This document shows positions 36,228 to 47,842 of a stretch of 64,000 nucleotides of DNA, one piece after another (the stretch's first letter is position 1; each line of letters starts with the position of its first letter). A program made the position numbers and the translations under genes. The DNA lies in the NCBI GenBank assembly GCA_013390605.1, contig JACAUB010000001.1, positions 2,099,787 to 2,163,786 of the forward strand, in the 5' to 3' direction. The notes under the pieces were generated by a model. That model was given only the letters and a program-made list of their open reading frames with translations, searched no databases and was not told where the DNA came from. Origin of the DNA: Bacteroidota bacterium (GTDB lineage Bacteria > Bacteroidota > Bacteroidia > Bacteroidales > Cfx3-03).

Positions 36228-38324
36228 TTTCAAATATTTATCAAGCCAATCTTTAAAGACCCGTTGCCATAGAATTCCATTTTGAGGCTTTAAAACCCAA
36301 TGGTTTTCATCAGGAAAATAGAGAAAACGTGCAGGAACACCTCTTAATTTAGCAGCATTAAATGCACTCATTCCTTGCGTTACAGGTATTCTAAAGTCCT
36401 GCTCTCCATGAATAACCAAAATAGGAGTATCCCAATTCTGAACAAACTTATGAGGCGAATTAGCATAAGTGTTCTGAGCTTTCTTGTTATTCTTGTCCCA
36501 ATATGGACCACCTAAATCCCAATTCGCAAACCACATCTCTTCTGTTTGATCGTACTGAGCCTCCAGATTATACATACCATCATGTGCTATAAATGCCTTA
36601 AAACGTTTATTATGATGTCCTGCAAGCCAGTATACAGAGAAACCGCCATACGAAGCACCCACGCAACCAAGTTTATCTTTGTTAACATATGGTTCTTTGG
36701 ATAGCGCGTCAATAGCACTTAGGTAATCTTTCATGTTCTGTCCACCATAATCACCACTAATCTGTTCGTTCCACTCTTTACCAAATCCAGGTAAACCTCT
36801 TCGGTTTGGAGCAACAACAATATATCCATTAGCAGCCATCATTTGAAAATTCCAGCGGAAACTCCAGAATTGACTTACAGTACTTTGTGGCCCACCTTCA
36901 CAATATAATATTGTTGGATAGCGTTTTGTGGAATCGAAATGAGGAGGGTAGATTACCCATGTAAGCATCTGCTTATTATCGGTTGTCTTTACCCATCTCT
37001 TTTCTACCTTCCCCATCTTTAATTGACCCAAAATATTGTTGTTTACATCACTTATCTGTTTATCAATACCATTTACTGAATTAACAGCATAAATCTCAGC
37101 AGGCTTACTCATTGATACTCGGGTACAAATCAATATACCACTCTTTGTTGGGATTACACTTGTATAATTATGAATACCATTAGTGACTCTTGATATTTGA
37201 GTGGTGCCCAGATCTAATTTGAAAACCTCATCAGTAGCTTGGATGTCACTTATAAAGTAAATTGATTTACCGTCAGCTGTCCAAATGAGACCTTCAACAT
37301 CCTGATCGAATTTAGTAGTGAAATCGTTTTGCTTTTGCGTAGCAACATCATACACCATCAATCTACGTTTATCGGCTTCATAACCATCGCGTTCCATGCT
37401 CGACCATGCTATCTTTTTACCATCGGGCGAGAAAACAGGATTTACATCATATCCTTTATTCGTTTCGGAGATATTAGCAGTTTTTCCACTTGCTAAATCA
37501 TACAGATAAATATCGGTATTCGTTGAAAGCGCATAAGCCTTCCCTTCTTTTTTGCGCGATGTATATGCTATGGATTTGCTATCAGGGCTCCATGTCAATT
37601 GTTCTGTTCCACCAAAAGGACGAACAGGCGACTCCCATGGTTCTCCCTGCATGATATCTTTATCGTTTTTCAAACTACTACCATCAAAATCAGCAATAAA
37701 GATATGAGAAAATGATTCAACCCACTGATCCCAATGACGATACATTAAATCGTCTATTATTTTTGCGCCACACTTATCAAGATCTGGATACAGATCTTTA
37801 ACTGTTTTACCAGCTTTAACTTCTTTGGTATAAAGAATTTTTTTTGAATCAGGAGCATATAAAAAACCTGTAATACCATCATTTACATTGGATATCATTT
37901 TTCGGTCATCACCATCCAGATTCATTTCCCAAAGCTGATTCGTACCACTCTCACTTGACATAAAAGCAATTTTTTTACCATTAGGGGTCCAAACAGCTCC
38001 ACTTTCATTTGTTTGAGTATGTGTAAGTTGCTTTTTATTACTCCCATCGATATTCATAATAAAAAGTTCCCGGTTGCTTTTGTTCTGGGAAATATCAAAA
38101 TAAGTTACAGAATAAAGAACCTTTTTTTCATCTGGAGAGACTGATACATCGCCTAATCTACCAAACGACCATAAGACTTCAGGTGTCATAATATCGTTTC
38201 CAAGTTTCATTTCTTTTGGACCTATCATTTGTCCTCCATTGTTTAAAGTGGATTGTTTTTTATTCTGACAAGCAGATATAATTAACAAACCAGCAATTAC
38301 ATAAATTAGATAGTTGTATTTCAT
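36225..38324 (-). CDS. S9 family peptidase lipoprotein (prolyl oligopeptidase/acylaminoacyl-peptidase type)
   Basis: A 699-residue serine exopeptidase. The signal has lipobox ISAC with lipidated Cys19, so the protein is anchored in the outer or inner membrane facing the periplasm. A seven-bladed beta-propeller (about 45-420) is built of WD40-like PD40 repeats (SPDEKKVLYS, TPNGKKIAFMS, SPDGKKIAWSS). The C-terminal alpha/beta hydrolase has nucleophile Ser in GASYGGFS, Asp in HGEQDFRIP and His in DENHWVL. It would trim di- or tripeptides from peptides, supporting growth on protein. Confidence 0.92.
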   Translation of the reverse strand: MKYNYLIYVIAGLLIISACQNKKQSTLNNGGQMIGPKEMKLGNDIMTPEVLWSFGRLGDVSVSPDEKKVLYSVTYFDISQNKSNRELFIMNIDGSNKKQLTHTQTNESGAVWTPNGKKIAFMSSESGTNQLWEMNLDGDDRKMISNVNDGITGFLYAPDSKKILYTKEVKAGKTVKDLYPDLDKCGAKIIDDLMYRHWDQWVESFSHIFIADFDGSSLKNDKDIMQGEPWESPVRPFGGTEQLTWSPDSKSIAYTSRKKEGKAYALSTNTDIYLYDLASGKTANISETNKGYDVNPVFSPDGKKIAWSSMERDGYEADKRRLMVYDVATQKQNDFTTKFDQDVEGLIWTADGKSIYFISDIQATDEVFKLDLGTTQISRVTNGIHNYTSVIPTKSGILICTRVSMSKPAEIYAVNSVNGIDKQISDVNNNILGQLKMGKVEKRWVKTTDNKQMLTWVIYPPHFDSTKRYPTILYCEGGPQSTVSQFWSFRWNFQMMAANGYIVVAPNRRGLPGFGKEWNEQISGDYGGQNMKDYLSAIDALSKEPYVNKDKLGCVGASYGGFSVYWLAGHHNKRFKAFIAHDGMYNLEAQYDQTEEMWFANWDLGGPYWDKNNKKAQNTYANSPHKFVQNWDTPILVIHGEQDFRIPVTQGMSAFNAAKLRGVPARFLYFPDENHWVLKPQNGILWQRVFKDWLDKYLK

Positions 38325-38535
38325 AATGTAATTATTTATGCATTTTTTAAGTTAAAAAAGTAAAATTATCAGGATTATAGTACCATTTTATTTGAAGAAA
38401 AATAGGATTCAAATGTACAATTGATATTTGAAAGATCAACGCAACATTGATAAATTCAAGTCAATAAAAAAAACGGCATTTGATTTGCTCTATACATTAT
38501 AACTTTTTCATTTTAGAAACCTTAAAATTAAAATC

Positions 38536-40962
38536 ATGAATTCCGGGGATCCCTTGTTCGATAGTGCAAATGAGTACTGGAGAATCATTGATAATCTTAG
38601 AGTTAGTAACGAAAATCTCGAAAAAGAGGTACAAAGGCTTCAAGCTAATCAATCAAATAACTCAAATAATACTTTAGATCAACGTCTAAATCAAAATAGC
38701 CCTACTTATCATACTGAATCACCACTTTCAAATAGTTTTTGTCTGATTATCAACCAGATGAATAAACCACTTTATGCTGATAAGAATGCATTAAAACTTT
38801 GGAATGTAACGTCACCAGATATGATTTATCAGGTTAATTTCACGGCAGAAACACTATACACGTCCTCAGATGGGACAAATAACACCAAAATGATACTACC
38901 TGATGGGACCTTAGTTGATGTTTTGGTTGAAGATATGCGATTTTCAATAACAAGAGTGATTTCACAAGATATTCTTAGAACCATTCGCCCTGTTAATGTG
39001 CTGATTCCTGAAAAGAACGTTGACAATAATTACCGTGAGTTGGTTGATAGCAGCTATGATTTAATATTTGTAATTCAAAGCAATAAAATAATTTTTGCAA
39101 ATTATAGAGCAATAGAACATACAGGAAACTCATTAGATGAAATGAAAAATTTTGGGTTTGAACGTTTCCTTAGTCCAGTTGATTATTCTAAACTTCAATC
39201 GTCAATAAATAAGCTACAACAAGGAATAACAACGAAGGAGTCATTTGAGACTAAATTATCATCAAAAGACAATAAAATAATTGACTGCGAGCTCTCGTGC
39301 ACCGAAGTTATGTTTCAAAACAAAAAAAGCAGCCTTGTTGTTGTACATGATATTACTTATCGAAAACAAATAGAAGAAAATCTTCAAAAAGAGAAGCTAA
39401 ATGCAGAGAATATCAATAATATGAAATCTGATTTTTTAGCGATGATGAGTCATGAAATCAGAACACCAATGAATGGTGTAATTGGAATGACTAATCTGAT
39501 TCTCGACACTCCTCTTACATCAGAACAACGTGATTATGTTGATGTAATCAAGGTAAGTGGCGAAAGCTTAATTACCATCATAAACGATATACTCGACTTT
39601 TCTAAAATAGAATCTGGGAAGATGACTTTAGAGGAAGCCAAAATAGATTTAACCAGTAGTGTAGAAGATGTGCTTGATTTGTTTTCAGTAAAAGCAATTG
39701 AAAAAAGCCTTGATCTGCTTTATCTGGTTCAACCTGATGTTCCTAATTTAGTCAGTGGTGACGTAACCCGGTTAAGACAAGTATTAGTTAATCTTGTTAA
39801 CAATGCCATTAAGTTTACTGATAAAGGTGAGATACTGGTCGGCATCGATAAAATTAACGAAACTAAAGAGGATATCGAATTACGCTTCTCCGTTCGCGAT
39901 ACCGGAATTGGAATTGATAGCCAAAACATAGACATGCTTTTTGAACCATTTGTGCAAGCCGATTCGTCTACTACACGAAGATTTGGAGGTACTGGTTTAG
40001 GATTAGCTATATCAAGGCGACTGGTTGAATTAATGGGAGGAAAAATCTGGGTAGAAAGTCAACCAGGAAAAGGATCGACCTTTTTCTTTACAGTAAAAAT
40101 GAAAACAAGAAGTCAGGATAAACCTAAGCTTTTTGTAAGAGGCCATATTCCTGAACTAAAAAACTGTAAAGTATTAATTGTAGATGACAATCAAACAAAC
40201 CGTCATATTTTAAATTTGCAATTTAATAATTGGGGAATGATTCCAACAGCAGTTAGTTCTCCTTACGATGCTATTAAATTAATTGATATTGGCCATACTT
40301 TCGATTTGGGAATATTAGATATGCAGATGCCCGAAATGGATGGTGTTCAGCTAGGTTATAAAATCAAATCGCTTCCTGCCGGAAAAGATTTGCCCCTTAT
40401 TATGTTATCTTCATTAGGCAAATTCTTTTCAGCTCCAAAAGAAATCTTTACTGCAGAAATAAGTAAACCTATTCGATTTGCTGAATTGTTCGATTTAGTG
40501 ATGAATACAATATCTGAAAAGAAAAGAAAGAAAGAAAAAGAAGACACAGCAGATATGAACATTAATAAAAATCTTGCTGAAAAATTACCACTTAAAATAT
40601 TATTAGCAGAAGACAATTTAATCAATCAAAAATTAGCAATACAGCTCTTAAATAAAATGGGGTACTATCCTGATTCAGCAATGAATGGTGCTGAAACAAT
40701 TACGATGCTTGAAAAAAAGAAATACGATATCTTATTTATGGACATACAAATGCCAATTATGGATGGACTTGAAGCAACCAGAACTATTATATCCAGATGG
40801 CCTTATGCAATGCGACCAATTATTATTGCAATGACAGCTAATGTAATGCAGGGAGATCGTGAAAAGTGTTTAGAAGCAGGAATGAGTGATTATCTTTCAA
40901 AACCTATAAAATTTAAAGAGGTTGAAGAAGCTTTAATGAAATGGGGAAGTGTTCTGGCTTAA
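38536..40962 (+). CDS. Cytosolic hybrid histidine kinase (PAS-HisKA-HATPase-REC-REC)
   Basis: An 808-residue kinase without membrane segments. The N-terminus is a coiled coil (about 10-38, [13 protein letters not shown]) followed by two PAS-like regions (about 60-145 and 163-280). HisKA has His306 in [12 protein letters not shown]. The HATPase has [10 protein letters not shown] and [10 protein letters not shown]. Two receivers follow: the first (about 544-655) with Asp595 in [12 protein letters not shown], the second (about 686-803) with Asp736 in [11 protein letters not shown]. No output domain is fused and no regulator is adjacent. This layout resembles BarA/ArcB-like soluble hybrids. The signal is unknown. 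Confidence 0.93.
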   Translation: MNSGDPLFDSANEYWRIIDNLRVSNENLEKEVQRLQANQSNNSNNTLDQRLNQNSPTYHTESPLSNSFCLIINQMNKPLYADKNALKLWNVTSPDMIYQVNFTAETLYTSSDGTNNTKMILPDGTLVDVLVEDMRFSITRVISQDILRTIRPVNVLIPEKNVDNNYRELVDSSYDLIFVIQSNKIIFANYRAIEHTGNSLDEMKNFGFERFLSPVDYSKLQSSINKLQQGITTKESFETKLSSKDNKIIDCELSCTEVMFQNKKSSLVVVHDITYRKQIEENLQKEKLNAENINNMKSDFLAMMSHEIRTPMNGVIGMTNLILDTPLTSEQRDYVDVIKVSGESLITIINDILDFSKIESGKMTLEEAKIDLTSSVEDVLDLFSVKAIEKSLDLLYLVQPDVPNLVSGDVTRLRQVLVNLVNNAIKFTDKGEILVGIDKINETKEDIELRFSVRDTGIGIDSQNIDMLFEPFVQADSSTTRRFGGTGLGLAISRRLVELMGGKIWVESQPGKGSTFFFTVKMKTRSQDKPKLFVRGHIPELKNCKVLIVDDNQTNRHILNLQFNNWGMIPTAVSSPYDAIKLIDIGHTFDLGILDMQMPEMDGVQLGYKIKSLPAGKDLPLIMLSSLGKFFSAPKEIFTAEISKPIRFAELFDLVMNTISEKKRKKEKEDTADMNINKNLAEKLPLKILLAEDNLINQKLAIQLLNKMGYYPDSAMNGAETITMLEKKKYDILFMDIQMPIMDGLEATRTIISRWPYAMRPIIIAMTANVMQGDREKCLEAGMSDYLSKPIKFKEVEEALMKWGSVLA

Positions 40963-40980
40963 CAAAACTAATTTTTAATA

Positions 40981-41010
40981 AAAAAGGGTATAAGAAATTG
41001 TATCCTTTTT
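40981..41010 (+). terminator. Terminator after the hybrid kinase
   Basis: 12-bp stem with two wobble pairs (AAAAAGGGTATA against TGTATCCTTTTT), 18 bp after the stop. Confidence 0.7.
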
Positions 41011-41031
41011 CATTTTAGGAAAATAAAAAGG

Positions 41032-41065
41032 TTGGACGAGTAGCTAGCATATTTTGTTATATTTG
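41032..41065 (+). promoter_or_regulatory. Promoter of the universal stress protein gene
   Basis: TTG at 41032 and TATATTTG at 41058-41065, 23 bp apart, within the range for Bacteroidota promoters; the chosen ATG is 50 bp downstream. Confidence 0.5.
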
Positions 41066-41115
41066 TTGATTAATTGGAAAATCACCTAAAAATAATATTG
41101 TCACAATCTTTTTCT

Positions 41116-41955
41116 ATGGTCGCAAACCTTAAAAATATAATTCTTGTTCCGACCGACTTTTCAGAAGCATGTTTAAATGCAGCTAACCAAGCTATTAGCA
41201 TGGCTAAACTTTTAAACTATGAAGTTGTTCTTTTGCATGTTATCAATTCACAGACTAAAGCATTTCTGAAGGATGAAGACCTTCCTACTGAAGCAATTCA
41301 ACATAAGATTACTGTTTTGGCTGATGATTTATCACAGCTTAATAAAATTGATATTGATTTTATTATTCGCGAAGGAAGTATATTTACTACAATTAGTGAT
41401 GTTGCCGAAAAAATTGGAGCAAACCTCATATTTCTAGGTACACACGGTAAAACTGGAATCCAACATTTAACCGGAAGTTTTGCGTTAAAAGTGATAAGCA
41501 GTTCGCCTGTTCCTGTAATAGTAGTTCAAAAACGACCATTTGATAAGGGATATAAAGATATAATTCTGACGGTGTCAAGTGGATTAGGCCCAATGGAAAA
41601 AACACAATGGGCTATCTATATCTCCAAACAGTTTAATGCTACAATTCATATTTTCGTAAAGGGTGATGCAAACGAAGAAATAAAGGACGCAGCCGAAGAA
41701 ATTGCCAATTACTTTGATAAAAATAATATTGGTTATTCATACAAGGAGGCTGAAAGACATTCACAATTTGCAAAACAAACATGTGATTACGCAACATCCA
41801 TCAATGCAGACATGATCTTACTTATGACCAATCCTGAAAAAGGATTAGCTAGCTTTCTACTAGGAAACGATGATGAAGAAATTCTATTTAATTCTTCTCA
41901 GATACCAGTAATGTGCCTAAATCCAAGGAGATTAAATTATGAATTAAATATTTAG
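41116..41955 (+). CDS. Tandem universal stress protein (UspA family)
   Basis: A 279-residue cytosolic protein made of two Usp domains. The first (about 1-145) starts NIILVPTDFSEAC and has the ATP-binding-type GTHGKTGIQHLTGSFA motif (about 114-130) and PVPVIVVQ. The second (about 150-275) is more divergent, ending FNSSQIPVMCLNP, and lacks a clear G-2x-G-9x-G loop. The ATG at 41116 is preferred over the in-frame TTG at 41074, because the Usp domain starts right after it and the TTG is only 8 bp past the -7 box. Confidence 0.88.
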   Translation: MVANLKNIILVPTDFSEACLNAANQAISMAKLLNYEVVLLHVINSQTKAFLKDEDLPTEAIQHKITVLADDLSQLNKIDIDFIIREGSIFTTISDVAEKIGANLIFLGTHGKTGIQHLTGSFALKVISSSPVPVIVVQKRPFDKGYKDIILTVSSGLGPMEKTQWAIYISKQFNATIHIFVKGDANEEIKDAAEEIANYFDKNNIGYSYKEAERHSQFAKQTCDYATSINADMILLMTNPEKGLASFLLGNDDEEILFNSSQIPVMCLNPRRLNYELNI

Positions 41956-42043
41956 TCAATTTTTAATTCGTATAATTTAATCTTGGAATCTCTTCAAACT
42001 TAACGAATAATAAGAATTATTGAACCCGAATATCTACTGGCAA

Positions 42044-42631
42044 ATGCAATTTGAAAACTTAAAAACTGCTATTTTATCACGGCTTAAAACAGAAATTAGA
42101 CCCTGCTTTTATTATCATGATTATTATCATACTTATGAAGTATGGCAAGCTACCCATAGGATGGCAGAAACAGAAGGCATTGATGATAACTACCGGATTA
42201 TTCTAGAGACTGCAGCCCTGTTACATGATATTGGTATGCTTGAAAGCTTTGAAGCACATGAAGAGGCTTCTGTCAGATATGCAAAGGAAATTCTTCCAAC
42301 ATATGGATATTCTGAAACTGAAATTGAAGAGATATCACATTTAATATTCGCTACGCAATTACCGCAACAAGCAACTTCTATTGGTGAAAAGATTATCTGC
42401 GATGCTGATCTGGATTATTTAGGACGAGATGATTTTTTTATCATCGCACACCGTCTAAAATATGAATGGAAATGTCAAGGAAGACTGTTCACATTAAGAG
42501 AATGGTACGAATTACAAGCTAAATTTTTAAAAAAGCATCATTACTTTACAAAGTCAGCAATTGATTTAAGAGAAGCTACCAAAAGAAAACATCTGGAACA
42601 GATACTAGAGCTTCTTAATCAAGAGAAATAA
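42044..42631 (+). CDS. HD-domain phosphohydrolase-like protein
   Basis: About 195 residues, single HD domain. Metal ligands are visible as His in CFYYHDYYHTYEV, the HD pair in AALLHDIGM and a later Asp in CDADLDYLGR. The family hydrolyses phosphate esters of nucleotides or cyclic nucleotides; the substrate is unknown. The frame opens with a TTG at 42020. I prefer the ATG at 42044 since it precedes the conserved N-terminal helix, but either could be used. Confidence 0.82.
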   Translation: MQFENLKTAILSRLKTEIRPCFYYHDYYHTYEVWQATHRMAETEGIDDNYRIILETAALLHDIGMLESFEAHEEASVRYAKEILPTYGYSETEIEEISHLIFATQLPQQATSIGEKIICDADLDYLGRDDFFIIAHRLKYEWKCQGRLFTLREWYELQAKFLKKHHYFTKSAIDLREATKRKHLEQILELLNQEK

Positions 42632-42697
42632 AACCTTTTCGTTAATTAAACATCTATCCACCCTGTTGGTTTTTCTATTGTTAACCATAATTAATAA

Positions 42698-44752
<2,055 letters not shown>

Positions 44753-44765
44753 TCTCAGTTACTAA

Positions 44766-45728
44766 ATGCTAATAATAAGAAGACCACAAACCGAACCATA
44801 TTTCAATATTGCAGCCGAAGAATATTTCTTAAGAGACTTTAAAGAAAACATCTTTATGCTTTGGCAAAATGAGCCTTCTATTATTATTGGTAAGCATCAA
44901 AACACACTAGCTGAGATCAACTTAAACTATATTACAAAACATCAGATTCCTGTCATACGAAGGATTACCGGAGGCGGAACTGTTTTTCATGATTTAGGAA
45001 ATATAAACTTCACTTTTATAAAAAATATCATCAACGAAGATTTAGTAGATTTTAAACGGTTTACATATCCAATAATTGAGGTCTTGAAATCATTAGGCGT
45101 ACAGGCAAAACATGAAGGCAAAAATGATATCAGAATTAATGGACTAAAATGTTCAGGTAATGCCGAACATGTTTTTAAAAGCCGGGTATTGCATCATGGA
45201 ACTCTTCTCTTCTCTTCTGATTTAAACAATCTGGGAGAGACATTAAAATCTAAAGAAGGGAACTTTATTAGCAAAGCTGTTAAATCAAATAGAAGTGATG
45301 TAACAAATATTTCTGACCATCTAAAACAACCATTGCGTATAGAACAATTTATAGAATTAGTAAATAATTATTTGGTTGCTAATTATCCTGATACTCATTA
45401 TTATGAATTGAGAGAGCAGGATATGGATGCTATAAATACATTGGCCAATGAAAAATATAAAACATGGGAATGGAATTTTGGATATTCGCCTGCGTATCAA
45501 TACAAAAATAAAGTCAATGATTTAGCCTGTACACTAGAAATAAAAAATGGAATAATCATTGAGGCCTCCATAATAGACTCAAAAACTATGGATAATTTCA
45601 AATCTCTTGAAAAAGAAATTGTTGGAATTAAACATCAAAAAAAGGAACTCAACGAATTCCTTTTTAATAAATATTCTCTTGAAAATATAAATAATGCAAA
45701 GATGTTAGCACTACTCTTTGCTGTATAA
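44766..45728 (+). CDS. lplA: Lipoate-protein ligase A
   Basis: Attaches free lipoate (via lipoyl-AMP) to E2 and GcvH lipoyl domains; 320 residues, BPL_LplA fold with the C-terminal LplA extension. Marks: FNIAAEEYFLRDF near 14-26, RRITGGGTVFHDLGNINF (around 70-87), GLKCSGNAEHVFK and HHGTLLFSSDLNNL. It suggests scavenging of lipoate. It is 13 bp after ligA and so likely cotranscribed. Its stop codon directly abuts that of the opposite-strand lipoprotein gene. Confidence 0.94.
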   Translation: MLIIRRPQTEPYFNIAAEEYFLRDFKENIFMLWQNEPSIIIGKHQNTLAEINLNYITKHQIPVIRRITGGGTVFHDLGNINFTFIKNIINEDLVDFKRFTYPIIEVLKSLGVQAKHEGKNDIRINGLKCSGNAEHVFKSRVLHHGTLLFSSDLNNLGETLKSKEGNFISKAVKSNRSDVTNISDHLKQPLRIEQFIELVNNYLVANYPDTHYYELREQDMDAINTLANEKYKTWEWNFGYSPAYQYKNKVNDLACTLEIKNGIIIEASIIDSKTMDNFKSLEKEIVGIKHQKKELNEFLFNKYSLENINNAKMLALLFAV

Positions 45729-46586
45729 TCAGGGTTGTTCCTTTAGCTCAATAAAAGGCAGCTCATCAATTTGATAGAGCAATCCAAACTCATTATCAAC
45801 ACTTAATAGGGCCCTGTTAGGCTTATCTGGTAACTTGTAACCAATATATTCATTCATTAACAACGTATTTAACCCTATAGCATGATTGTAGCCCAATTTA
45901 ATCATGGTACCCATAACATAAGCCCGCGTTATATCCAGACTTTTCGAGTAATATTTCATTGTATTGGTTCCTTCATCCAGATTAAAATGACCTTCAAACT
46001 CACTAATCTTATTAAAAGTAGTATAAAAAACACGAGGGGATTTAGCAGGCACGCCATTTTCCAGTCGATTTAATTCTATCCAAAAGTGTAATTCTATTTT
46101 ACCCAAATCGAAGTCAGCAGCATAGACATGGTTTCGATATTTTACTTCGTCTCTAATTGGATGAATTCCTTCATCCAGTTCAATCTGTCCAATATTTACA
46201 AGAATAGCATTTTCTTTAACGGGCATAACTGTATCCTGATCACTAACTAAATACGTTTTATATCCCATTAAATCTAATCCTCTTTTCATACTTGTAACAT
46301 AATTATCCATGAGGATGGATTCTGAAAGCTGAGATATTATTCGCGACTTTTTTAATTTCGCATAATATTTATACTCTTCAGATAAATCAGGCACAGAGTC
46401 AATTGAATCAGGAATCTGACTAACCATTTTTACCCATTTAGGTGCCTTTAGAACAATAATAATATTTTGCCGGGTTGTTAAATATTCGGCAGCAATTTTC
46501 TTTTCGGGTACACAACCAATCAAAAAGAGGAATGCTACTGAAAGTAGCATAATCCCCTTTAATTCTAATTTGCGCATTTTTAGCAT
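45729..46586 (-). CDS. Lipoprotein of unknown function
   Basis: A 285-residue protein with a lipoprotein signal (hydrophobic LLSVAFLFLIGC, lipidated Cys25). The mature part alternates short beta strands and helices (IIIVLKAPKWVK, DNYVTSMKRGLDLMGYKTYLV, ELHFWIELNRLENG). I recognise no domain; the layout resembles small outer-membrane lipoproteins of Bacteroidota. An alternative ATG lies at 46577. It begins 22 bp after the flavodiiron gene stop, on the same strand, so it may be the last gene of the parC-fprA unit. Confidence 0.75.
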   Translation of the reverse strand: MLKMRKLELKGIMLLSVAFLFLIGCVPEKKIAAEYLTTRQNIIIVLKAPKWVKMVSQIPDSIDSVPDLSEEYKYYAKLKKSRIISQLSESILMDNYVTSMKRGLDLMGYKTYLVSDQDTVMPVKENAILVNIGQIELDEGIHPIRDEVKYRNHVYAADFDLGKIELHFWIELNRLENGVPAKSPRVFYTTFNKISEFEGHFNLDEGTNTMKYYSKSLDITRAYVMGTMIKLGYNHAIGLNTLLMNEYIGYKLPDKPNRALLSVDNEFGLLYQIDELPFIELKEQP

Positions 46587-46608
46587 GCGAATGATATTAA
46601 AAATGAAT

Positions 46609-47829
46609 TTAATCTTCTCTCTTTATCTCGAGTAATTTTAAACCAAAAATCTTGCCATATTCAATCGCTTTTTCCTTTTCATCTTCATGTGGAGTAAATT
46701 TAATAAATAAACTTTGTCCCACCGACTTTAATTTAAGATTCATAAGGTTTGATTCAATAATTTTAACTGCTTCGCCGCTCCAACCATAAGAACCAAAAGA
46801 ACCGGATAGTTTTCCTTTATCACGGATTGGATTTATAAGTGCAAAAACAGTATAGATTTGAGGAAGAATATTTTGATTGATAGTCGGCGAACCAATGATT
46901 AATCCTGTAGAATTTGCAATTTTCTCATCTATTTCTCCCAGTGGCATATTTTCGATATCACAAACATCAACATCTACATTACCTAATAGTTTAACACCAT
47001 CGGCAATATAATTTGCTAATTCACCTGTATTATGATAAGCAGATACATATGGAATAAAAACACGTTGACGTTCAGGTAAAATAAGATGTGCCAGAGATAG
47101 TTTTTCTGAAAGATCTACCCATTTCTTCCAGTTAGTTCGTAATATTGGACCATGTCCCGGACAAATTGCGTTGATTTCTAAAGGCCTTATTCTTTCTATT
47201 GCCTTTAACATAAATTTACTATATGGCTTAAGAATAACATCGAAATAGTAGGTAAACGAATCTGTATAATCTGTAACTAAATCGTCGAACATCTTCTCAT
47301 TACAATAATGAGCACCAAACGAATCACATGTAAATAACAACTTATCTTCAACCAAATAGGTATACATTGAATCTGGCCAGTGAAGATTAGGTGCACTAAT
47401 AAAATGAAGTGTTTTATTACCCAAATCCAATTCATCCCCCCCTTTTACAACTTTGTGTCTGAAAGAGAAACCCATTAGATCGTTGAGGTAACGAATTGCA
47501 TTGCCGCTTCCAATAACGGTTGCATTAGGACAAACTTTTATTAACTGAGCCAACGCACCTGAATGATCAGGTTCTGTGTGATCTAGAATAATATATTCTA
47601 TCTCTTCAGGATTTGTTAACAATTTGATTTTATCAAAAAATTCAGGAAAAAATTTCTCTTTAACCGTTTCAATAATCGTTTTTTTCTCCGCATTGATAAA
47701 GTAAGAATTATATGTGGTACCATATTTCGTTTCCATTACCACATCAAACGTAACCAAGTCTGGATCAAGCGAACCAATCCATTTAACATCATTGGATACA
47801 TCCAGAATTTTTTTAGTAGTCATTGTCAT
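46609..47829 (-). CDS. FprA-family A-type flavodiiron protein
   Basis: A 406-residue cytosolic enzyme reducing O2 to water and/or NO to N2O. The N-terminal metallo-beta-lactamase domain carries the diiron ligands HTEPDHSG (His84, Glu86, Asp88, His89), a later [15 protein letters not shown] region and CPGHGPIL. The C-terminal flavodoxin domain (about 255-400, starting [15 protein letters not shown]) has [12 protein letters not shown] for FMN. It needs a rubredoxin or flavin-reductase electron donor. It is 13 bp downstream of parC, an unusual partner. The start could also be the ATG at 47823. Confidence 0.93.
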   Translation of the reverse strand: MTMTTKKILDVSNDVKWIGSLDPDLVTFDVVMETKYGTTYNSYFINAEKKTIIETVKEKFFPEFFDKIKLLTNPEEIEYIILDHTEPDHSGALAQLIKVCPNATVIGSGNAIRYLNDLMGFSFRHKVVKGGDELDLGNKTLHFISAPNLHWPDSMYTYLVEDKLLFTCDSFGAHYCNEKMFDDLVTDYTDSFTYYFDVILKPYSKFMLKAIERIRPLEINAICPGHGPILRTNWKKWVDLSEKLSLAHLILPERQRVFIPYVSAYHNTGELANYIADGVKLLGNVDVDVCDIENMPLGEIDEKIANSTGLIIGSPTINQNILPQIYTVFALINPIRDKGKLSGSFGSYGWSGEAVKIIESNLMNLKLKSVGQSLFIKFTPHEDEKEKAIEYGKIFGLKLLEIKRED

Positions 47830-47842
47830 TTATAATATATTG